NCBI GenBank assembly: GCA_929200515.1
Contig: CAKNAD010000194.1
Location: 1 to 5,546 of the forward strand
Direction of reading: 5' to 3'
From: Candidatus Gorgonimonas leptogorgiae
Lineage (GTDB): Bacteria > Pseudomonadota > Gammaproteobacteria > Pseudomonadales > Endozoicomonadaceae
Length of the DNA: 5,546 bases
The notes under the pieces are model-generated. The model saw only the letters and a list, made by a program, of their open reading frames with translations, did no database searches and was not told the origin of the DNA. The first letter of the stretch is position 1. The number at the start of each line of letters is the position of its first letter. Shown here piece by piece: positions 1 to 5,157 of the stretch. Made by a program: the position numbers and the translations under genes.

Positions 1-54
1 GATGATTATTTAAATATCTAAACTTACTCGTGACACGGAATTTGGAACACCCTC
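1..54. mobile_element. possible end of an IS256-type insertion sequence (partial)
   Basis: The stretch at 31-54 reads TGACACGGAATTTGGAACAC followed by CCTC. On the minus strand it begins GAGGGTGTTCCAAATTCCG. From memory this resembles terminal inverted repeats of IS256/Mutator-type insertion sequences, which often carry an AATTCCGTGTCA-like core. Its G+C is above that of the neighbouring genes. If correct, the element extends left out of the window and its outer edge lies about 5 bp from the phosphatase stop codon. No transposase sequence or second inverted repeat is visible, so this is a tentative pattern match. Confidence 0.33.
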
Positions 55-59
55 TATTA

Positions 60-1616
60 TCAACCTATACCAAATTGTTTTGCTAGAGGTTTAAATAGTT
101 TATCAGAGCTATCTACAACATTATAAAGCGTTTCTAATTGAGATGCTTTTTGTACCATCATTGGTCGGTTTTTTCTAGCTTCTTTAACATTGTCAATAAC
201 ATCTTGTATGCTATGTGGGGTAGATTTTTTTAAATATTTGCGAGTCATATTATTAATCATAATAAAGGTTCCAGTTCTACCTACTCCAGCATTACAATTA
301 ACAGTTACAGGTTTATCTTTTCTATCTGCCAATTCTGGTAGAGTGCGTAATTTTTCTACAAACATGGATATTGCAGATAACCGCTCAGGGTTACCTCCGG
401 TTTTATCCTCCCAATCTAAATCATAAACTCTAACATGGGTTTTACCATTTATTGAAAAAACATCAACCTTTAACTTCATATCCTTATATTCAATTGAATC
501 TAGTTTTTTTATCGTAGTTTTTTCTCTGATAACTTCTCCATCCGATTTTATTTCTGCTATTTCAAGTGTCTCGCCGATTTCTGTAGGAGGTAATTGATCA
601 TTTTTTGATCTACTATTAGCACCAAACTCAGTATCTTTTACTAAAGACACCGATATAGCACTGTCTGTTTCGGCTAATAAAGCAATAAAATTTTCTGCTA
701 TATTTTCTTTTGCACCTCTTGCTTTAGCATTTGCTGTTGGAGAACCTGTATAAGGCCCTTGTGCCGCTACATAATTACCAAATTCAAGTTCAATATTGTT
801 TGCATGATATATATGCCCTTTAGTAGCTGAACTGTGTTTAGGACATTTAATATCTTTGTATTTATCATCTGCTGTAATGGTTTCATCTAGTGATTTTTGA
901 AAATTTGGAGACGCTTGAGTTATCTTTTCAAAATCCTCCCTAGCATTTGAAAACAATGTATTAGCTTGTTCAGAATTGTTTTGTGTTTGTGTTAAATTCT
1001 TTTTAAGTATTTGCATATCATTCTTTATTTCAGTAATAGAAGCTTGGCTAACTCCAGACCATAACTCCCGAGCTTCAGCTGTATTAACATAGTCAGGATC
1101 ATACTGTAAATCTTTCAGGTTTTCATAAACAGGTTCATCAGTAGCATATGATGTTTTATTAGTAGCATCTTGATAATTATTTGATTTTATTAGATCTTGT
1201 GGATCTGCAAAAATAGATTCATCAGTAGCATATGATGTTTTTGTTAATCCTAATCTACTTGCATAAAACTCATTTATTGCATTTTTTTGAGATGGTTGTT
1301 GAGCTTTTGTAGCATCCCAATACTCAAAAGCCCCTTCGCTATCATTTGAAATCTTCGATTGCTGTTGTCCGCTATTGTTTATATATGAATGATTGTTATT
1401 TCGTAAGTTTTGTGTAGTAATTTTTCTCTCTTGTAACTTTTTACCTGTACTTTTTTTAGAAGATATACCAAGTTTTTTGCTAATATAATTAATTATTTTT
1501 TTAAATATACTTACTTTAGATTTATGAAATTTAGCATTTGTTTTATTATTAGAAATGTTAGCAGTGTAATTATTAGTGCCGGTTGTAACAGATGAGTTGT
1601 TATGTATATTGCCCAT
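60..1616 (-). CDS. classical protein tyrosine phosphatase, probable host-directed effector with N-terminal tyrosine motifs
   Basis: 518 residues. The catalytic domain spans about residues 245-505 and has the classical PTP landmarks: DKYKDIKC (251-258, KNRY-loop position), HIYHANNI (268-275), NYVAAQGP (281-288, cf. YIATQGP), WED (402-404, WPD-loop position, Asp404 the candidate general acid), VNCNAGVGRTGT (439-450; Cys441 nucleophile, Arg447 phosphate binding) and VQKASQLETLY (488-498, Q-loop). Two departures from consensus are Asn440 for the usual His and Glu403 for the WPD Pro. The known reaction is phosphotyrosine hydrolysis; bacterial relatives are the injected YopH and SptP. The N-terminus starts MGNIHNNS, is rich in Asn and Lys, and has a basic stretch (about 29-65). 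Residues 126-179 hold a duplicated module (KTSYATDE, then SIFADPQDL or PVYENLKDL) followed by DPDYVNT. Residues 195-235 look helical, possibly coiled coil. The next Met is at 201, so this start is needed to include the repeats. A weak AGGA lies 11 nt upstream. Phosphatase family is secure; effector status is inferred. Confidence 0.9.
   Translation of the reverse strand: MGNIHNNSSVTTGTNNYTANISNNKTNAKFHKSKVSIFKKIINYISKKLGISSKKSTGKKLQERKITTQNLRNNNHSYINNSGQQQSKISNDSEGAFEYWDATKAQQPSQKNAINEFYASRLGLTKTSYATDESIFADPQDLIKSNNYQDATNKTSYATDEPVYENLKDLQYDPDYVNTAEARELWSGVSQASITEIKNDMQILKKNLTQTQNNSEQANTLFSNAREDFEKITQASPNFQKSLDETITADDKYKDIKCPKHSSATKGHIYHANNIELEFGNYVAAQGPYTGSPTANAKARGAKENIAENFIALLAETDSAISVSLVKDTEFGANSRSKNDQLPPTEIGETLEIAEIKSDGEVIREKTTIKKLDSIEYKDMKLKVDVFSINGKTHVRVYDLDWEDKTGGNPERLSAISMFVEKLRTLPELADRKDKPVTVNCNAGVGRTGTFIMINNMTRKYLKKSTPHSIQDVIDNVKEARKNRPMMVQKASQLETLYNVVDSSDKLFKPLAKQFGIG
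1134..1241 (-). repeat. 84-bp intragenic repeat encoding a tyrosine motif module
   Basis: Positions 1134-1157 and 1218-1241 are identical over 24 bp, at an 84-bp (28-residue) period. They encode KTSYATDE at residues 126-133 and 154-161 of the tyrosine phosphatase. The residues after each copy are related: SIFADPQDL in the first, PVYENLKDL in the second. This is an internal duplication in which the first copy has Phe136 where the second has Tyr164. Perfect DNA identity in the core points to a recent or homogenised duplication. Confidence 0.9.
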
Positions 1617-1670
1617 AAATTTTACAGTCCTGTTTGTCTAAATTTTTACTATCCAATTTTATATTTTACA

Positions 1671-1699
1671 ATTATAGCTATAATATTTATTAACCTTGA
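1671..1699 (-). promoter_or_regulatory. candidate promoter of the tyrosine phosphatase gene, overlapping a 14-bp palindrome
   Basis: On the minus strand a perfect -10 hexamer TATAAT (1676-1671) lies 17 nt downstream of a poor -35 candidate, TCAAGG (1699-1694). This would give a leader of roughly 45-50 nt before the ATG at 1616. The -10 lies inside a perfect 14-bp palindrome, ATTATAGCTATAAT (1671-1684), so the same hexamer also reads on the plus strand. TATAAT occurs often by chance in DNA this AT-rich, so the call is tentative. Confidence 0.3.
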
Positions 1700-1736
1700 T
1701 ATCGACTAAACTATTATTCTATACAGGTTTGTATAT

Positions 1737-1866
1737 CTAAAGCTCAGGGCGAGCATATGAAGCGATTAGGCAGAAATTACTTCCTAGAATTCCTTTCATA
1801 CCTAAAGAGACAGGGTTTACAGCAATTTTTGCTAAAAATCGCAACCAATCACCCTTTAGGGTGACG
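1737..1866. other. G+C-richer intergenic block of unknown nature, possible mobile-element relic
   Basis: Within the 260-bp gap 1617-1876, positions 1741-1860 are about 40% G+C (24 of 60 bases in each 60-base line), against about 22% in 1621-1680. The block contains small stem-loops: GCTC-AGGGC-GAGC (1742-1754), AGCAA-TTT-TTGCT (1821-1833) and TCACCC-TTTA-GGGTGA (1849-1864). A 35-codon frame beginning MKRLGRNYFLEF is open on the plus strand (1757-1864), and a 47-codon frame is open on the minus strand (1880-1737). I recognise neither peptide. The composition and the hairpins suggest an inserted or decayed repeat, or a small structured RNA, rather than ordinary spacer. It is not assignable from sequence alone. 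Confidence 0.5.
1849..1864 (-). terminator. stem-loop just after the WH2-protein gene, possible terminator
   Basis: A perfect 6-bp stem TCACCC/GGGTGA with a 4-nt loop lies 12 nt past the stop codon of the WH2-protein gene. The position and the G+C-rich stem suit a transcription end. On the minus strand, however, the next bases are TTGGTTGCGATTTTT, so the T-run starts about 10 nt away instead of abutting the stem. It could equally be one end of a repeat element that fills this gap. Confidence 0.3.
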
Positions 1867-1876
1867 ATGATGTATA

Positions 1877-2677
1877 TTAATCATCTGGATTAATAGCACT
1901 TCTTCTTATACTTAAATGCTTTTTTAAACTTTCTCTAATATCTGAATTTGTATTTTTTCCTAGATTTTTATTTTCTACCGGATGGCTAGTATTAGTTTTC
2001 TTTAATTTTGTTTTAGGATCAAAGTTTTTTATTTCTTGCAATAGTTTATTTCTAGATACATCTTTAGTTTTATTTTTCTTTACTGTGGTATCTATAGCCG
2101 TATCTTTTATAGTTTTAATGGGTGCTACTGGTGGAGGTTTAGGTATATCTGCAACAATATGAGGTTTAACGGATTGTTGATCTGTTGATAAGCTTTCATT
2201 TGTAGTTATTTTTTTAGTTGTTGGCTTAGGTGCAACAGGTGGTTTGGGTAAAGCAGATGACTTAGTCGGAACATTTAATTTAGAAGGAGCAGGAGGCCTA
2301 GGTGGAGCATCTGGTTTGCTCTTTTTTTGTGTTTCAAGTGTCTCAGTAGGTTCATCTGTTAATAATGCATTTTTTGCAGCATCTAATGATTTATTTATTA
2401 AAACACTATCTAAATTTTCTAATTTTAAATTCTTATCGCCTTTTATCTTTATTTTTGCTATCTTTTGATCTTTATTAACTGTTATTTTTATTGTTGTTTT
2501 CCTCTCGGTTATTTTTTTTTTGATAACTTTTAATTTATCTGTAAGCTTAATTTTTGCATCTATAGAATGTAGCTTAGCAACTGCTTTACCCTGAAAGTTT
2601 TTTGCTGCTGTTTTTGCTATTTTACCCTTATATTGAAGATATAGCTTAGCAGCTTGTAAATTATCTCCTAATTTCAT
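1877..2677 (-). CDS. WH2-domain, proline-rich actin-binding protein (WASP-like VC organisation), probable effector
   Basis: 266 residues, strongly basic. Residues 1-105 are Lys-rich and unrecognised, possibly amphipathic. Residues 122-152 and 178-187 are proline-rich, with class II SH3-type PxxPx[KR] sites: PDAPPR (122-127), PVAPKP (147-152) and PVAPIK (183-188). Residues 209-230 (SRNKLLQEIKNF...KLKKTNT) match the WH2/beta-thymosin motif: LL-x-x-I helix, an FD linker as in thymosin beta-4, then LKKT (225-228), the actin-contacting signature. Residues 245-266 (SDIRESLKKHLSIRRSAI then NPDD) resemble the C region of WAVE/N-WASP, an amphipathic helix ending in RRxA[IV] and followed by acidic residues. 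The tail is very short and lacks the terminal Trp of a true Arp2/3-binding acidic region. Pro-rich, WH2 and C in that order is the layout of WASP-family proteins and rickettsial RickA. The expected role is actin monomer binding and perhaps nucleation in the host; secretion is inferred. The start is supported by a good Shine-Dalgarno, AAGAGGG, 7 nt upstream. Confidence 0.8.
   Translation of the reverse strand: MKLGDNLQAAKLYLQYKGKIAKTAAKNFQGKAVAKLHSIDAKIKLTDKLKVIKKKITERKTTIKITVNKDQKIAKIKIKGDKNLKLENLDSVLINKSLDAAKNALLTDEPTETLETQKKSKPDAPPRPPAPSKLNVPTKSSALPKPPVAPKPTTKKITTNESLSTDQQSVKPHIVADIPKPPPVAPIKTIKDTAIDTTVKKNKTKDVSRNKLLQEIKNFDPKTKLKKTNTSHPVENKNLGKNTNSDIRESLKKHLSIRRSAINPDD
2512..2521 (-). repeat. 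10-base homopolymer (A10 in the coding strand)
   Basis: A run of ten T on the plus strand is read as A10 in the WH2-protein gene, coding Lys53-Lys54-Lys55 and the first base of the Ile56 codon. Runs of this length are prone to polymerase slippage. A one-base change would shift the frame before the proline-rich and WH2 regions. The gene is in frame here. Confidence 0.9.
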
Positions 2678-2684
2678 CTTTATA

Positions 2685-2691
2685 CCCTCTT
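2685..2691 (-). promoter_or_regulatory. Shine-Dalgarno site of the WH2-protein gene
   Basis: The minus strand reads AAGAGGG followed by TATAAAG and the ATG at 2677-2675, a 7-nt spacing. It is the clearest ribosome binding site in the window; the other genes have weak sites or none, and it fixes this start. Confidence 0.7.
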
Positions 2692-2708
2692 GTTATAATA
2701 TACTTTTT

Positions 2709-2730
2709 GATAATTACTTTAGTTATTATC
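2709..2730. repeat. AT-rich inverted repeat upstream of the WH2-protein gene
   Basis: The arms GATAATTAC (2709-2717) and GTTATTATC (2722-2730) pair at 8 of 9 positions around a TTTA loop. The site lies in the 115-bp gap between the SopB-like gene and the WH2-protein gene, about 32 bp upstream of the latter's start. It could be an operator or a weak 3' hairpin for the upstream gene. No T-run follows it in the transcribed direction, so a rho-independent terminator is unlikely. Confidence 0.4.
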
Positions 2731-2792
2731 TGAAAAATAACATTAAAATATAATTTTAAATGAAAGAGATATTTTAGTTACCATCTTAGCTA

Positions 2793-5075
2793 TTAATATA
2801 ATAAATACTCTTCTGCTTGGTTTTGAGTTGCCTGTTCTATTTGCTTATATACTATATTTTCAGTAAAACAACCGTTAAAATCTATATTAGTATTATTATT
2901 AACAAAAACTTCGGTAGTAAGATACTTTATATGATTATCTAGAACATCTATTTTAGATAATCCATTTTCACAACAAAAAAGCTGTGCCCCTCCTATTAAA
3001 CTAGAAATTAATAAAATAGTTGCGGCAAAAGCATAGGTGTTATAATTAGAATCAGAATACATTATTAATAATGAATCTATTAAGTACTCTATTTTGCTAA
3101 GATTCAATAATAGATTATCATCAAGTTTTAATTCCTTAATATTTACACTATGTAAAGTATTATCGTTATCAATTTTGATATGTTTTGTTATTATATTGTT
3201 ACAAAATTTTATTAATAAAGAACTGTGATCATTTATTATCGATAAATTTAAATTGCCTTCAATAAAATCTTTAAATATTTTAACACTGGAAAAACTATCA
3301 TCTTTATATATACCTAACATTTTTTCCATAGCCATATGGTTAATATTTTTTTTTGCTGAATAATCTTCCATATTATTATTTAGATTATCTTTTTTAAAAA
3401 TAAAATTAAAGTTAATTACTTTAATATATAAATCCATGCTTACACCATAAGGCATTAATGTTGAGTTTTTACCATTTGCGGAAGATACAGCAGTATCGAA
3501 TATATTTTCTTTATCATTAAAAGCTAATAATGAATTATTATATCTTTCCATCAAGTTTAATTCTTTATTATTATGATCAACTAAACAAACGGAAACAATA
3601 TATACTTCTGGTGATGGGATCTCATCTATACCGTGAGCATCTATCGCTGGGTTAACTACATCATCTAAATCTACCATTGCCATAGTCGCTGCTGTTATTA
3701 ATTTTTCAGTAATATGTTTGAAATCACGATGCTCATTAATATTTACTATGTGGCTATTAACGCTACCTTCTAAACCAAAACTAACACCAGAAAAGTATTT
3801 TTTATTTGTTGTATGAATTTCTCGTTTAAATAATATATCTGTATGCTCTATAGCATTATATATTCTTTTTTTGCATAAATTATAATCTTCTGTTTTTACT
3901 AAATAAAAGTCATCTGTTACTGCTAACTTTTTTAATTTTTTATCTTGTTTTATAGCTTCATCAAAAGATGGTAAGGTATCATCAATAACATGATAGATAT
4001 TACTATTTGCACTATACTTTTTTAATATAGTAACACCGCCCCATATTTTACCATAATTACAACTAATATTATTAAATTGTAAACTATCTGTTTTAGTTAA
4101 TGCATCCGATATTTTTTGTATTTTATTATTGTTAGCAATAATAAATGATGAAATAAAAGCAGATTGATATAGAAAAGATTCTAAACTTGTACATAAATAG
4201 TCTATTATATTAGATAACCCGTCTCTTCTTGCTATTATATAATTTGAATTATAGTTAGAATTTGTATAATAATTTATTAACCAATAAATTAATTTATCTA
4301 AAATTGGTTGCATTATGTTTAATTTATCTGTAGCTGTAAAATAAGTATTTATATTCTTTATATGTACAGCAATAATATTCAATAAAGTAGATTTACTATT
4401 TCCGTTTTTAATAACTTTTTTAAACATAACAGCGATGATATATTTAATAAATTTATTTTTTACTTGATCTATATCTAATTGTTGAAGGCATCTAATCGTA
4501 TTTTTAAAAAAAAATTTTATATCCTTATTACATAAAAAATTATTTTTCAACACTTTTTTTTCTATCTTACTAATGTTTTTTTTACATTTATCTTTAAGAC
4601 GTTCACTATGCAATGAATGTTTATAGCTATTATAACAAACCATAGGTTCTATATAGATAAATAAAAATTCCTTCAATGTTATATCCCCACACATTTCCTC
4701 TTTATTGAATAATTTATTTTTAAATAACATTTTTAATGCTTTTTGTAGTATATTAAATATTTCTTGATTTCTAATATAATCTTCAGAAACTTCAGAATCT
4801 AATGAATAAAAATAGTCTGTTAATATCTCAATATAGGTATCTACATCGTCACAGGGTTTAATTTGTATATCATCTAGTTTAATAGTTATACTATATTCAT
4901 CTAGTCTAGTTTTTTCTTGAGATTGAACGTTAAACGTTGGAAATTTAGTTGCAACATTAGTGTTGATGCTTTCTACTGACCTATAGCTAAATTCTTTAAC
5001 ATTAATATCATTTTTATCTAGTATTTCTATTTTAGGTTCTTCACTAAAAGAAACACGGCGATTATTAGTATTCAT
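2793..5075 (-). CDS. SopB/IpgD-like inositol-phosphate phosphatase family protein with substituted catalytic loop
   Basis: 760 residues, rich in Asn, Ile and Lys. I recognise nothing in residues 1 to about 340. The C-terminal part matches the SopB/SigD/IpgD signature as I recall it. VINFNFIF (553-560) falls where SopB has a TFN-x-GVNE segment. SAKKNINHMAMEKMLG (573-588) corresponds to its N-x-ESLHQLLG segment. From Tyr681 to Cys702 an ungapped match leads into CENGLSK (702-708), against the catalytic CKSGKDR. Asp713 and Ile716-Lys717 keep their family positions after the loop. SopB and IpgD are injected phosphoinositide phosphatases that act on host membranes. Here the loop keeps Cys and Gly, but the invariant Arg is Lys708 and the Lys/Asp pair is Leu706/Ser707, so activity may be lost or altered. 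Residues 681-700 are hydrophobic and could be mistaken for a membrane segment; in the family this is the buried strand before the catalytic loop. The C-terminus, QNQAEEYLLY, is Glu/Gln-rich, as in some Dot/Icm substrates (weak). No Shine-Dalgarno is seen. Family assignment is by eye. Confidence 0.6.
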   Translation of the reverse strand: MNTNNRRVSFSEEPKIEILDKNDINVKEFSYRSVESINTNVATKFPTFNVQSQEKTRLDEYSITIKLDDIQIKPCDDVDTYIEILTDYFYSLDSEVSEDYIRNQEIFNILQKALKMLFKNKLFNKEEMCGDITLKEFLFIYIEPMVCYNSYKHSLHSERLKDKCKKNISKIEKKVLKNNFLCNKDIKFFFKNTIRCLQQLDIDQVKNKFIKYIIAVMFKKVIKNGNSKSTLLNIIAVHIKNINTYFTATDKLNIMQPILDKLIYWLINYYTNSNYNSNYIIARRDGLSNIIDYLCTSLESFLYQSAFISSFIIANNNKIQKISDALTKTDSLQFNNISCNYGKIWGGVTILKKYSANSNIYHVIDDTLPSFDEAIKQDKKLKKLAVTDDFYLVKTEDYNLCKKRIYNAIEHTDILFKREIHTTNKKYFSGVSFGLEGSVNSHIVNINEHRDFKHITEKLITAATMAMVDLDDVVNPAIDAHGIDEIPSPEVYIVSVCLVDHNNKELNLMERYNNSLLAFNDKENIFDTAVSSANGKNSTLMPYGVSMDLYIKVINFNFIFKKDNLNNNMEDYSAKKNINHMAMEKMLGIYKDDSFSSVKIFKDFIEGNLNLSIINDHSSLLIKFCNNIITKHIKIDNDNTLHSVNIKELKLDDNLLLNLSKIEYLIDSLLIMYSDSNYNTYAFAATILLISSLIGGAQLFCCENGLSKIDVLDNHIKYLTTEVFVNNNTNIDFNGCFTENIVYKQIEQATQNQAEEYLLY

Positions 5076-5093
5076 TTTTTTATTATTTTAGTT

Positions 5094-5110
5094 TAAATAA
5101 AATTTATTTA
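5094..5110. repeat. 17-bp AT-only palindrome upstream of the SopB-like gene
   Basis: The perfect 8-bp arms TAAATAAA (5094-5101) and TTTATTTA (5103-5110) flank a single central base, 18 bp upstream of the start codon at 5075, within the 82-bp gap after the ankyrin-like gene. It may be an operator-like site or simply reflect base composition. No convincing -35/-10 pair stands out in this gap. Confidence 0.35.
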
Positions 5111-5157
5111 GCTGATTTTTTGATTAATAGTACGAATAATTTATAATATTACTACAA

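Noticed and set aside
190..426. Plus-strand 78-codon open frame
   Set aside because: It lies wholly opposite the conserved catalytic domain of the tyrosine phosphatase, has no recognisable motif or ribosome binding site, and is a shadow of that gene.
1757..1864. Plus-strand 35-codon frame (MKRLGRNYFLEF...) with an AGGGCGAG stretch upstream
   Set aside because: It is short and unrecognised, the opposite strand is equally open, and its stop falls inside a hairpin. It is described with the G+C-rich block rather than called as a gene.
2244..2468. Plus-strand 74-codon open frame with Gly/Ser/Phe-rich translation
   Set aside because: It is antisense to the proline-rich part of the WH2 protein; the Gly-rich translation is simply the complement of proline codons.
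2709..2730. Inverted repeat as a rho-independent terminator of the SopB-like gene
   Set aside because: The stem is almost entirely A/T and is followed on the transcribed strand by A residues, not a T-run.
2976..3035. Hydrophobic segment (residues 681-700 of the SopB-like protein) as a transmembrane helix
   Set aside because: It aligns without gaps with the buried helix and strand that precede the SopB catalytic loop, and no other convincing membrane segment supports an integral membrane protein.
4506..4514. Nine-base A run inside the SopB-like gene
   Set aside because: It encodes an in-frame Phe run flanked by Lys codons; similar A/T runs are common in this gene and no frame disturbance is visible.
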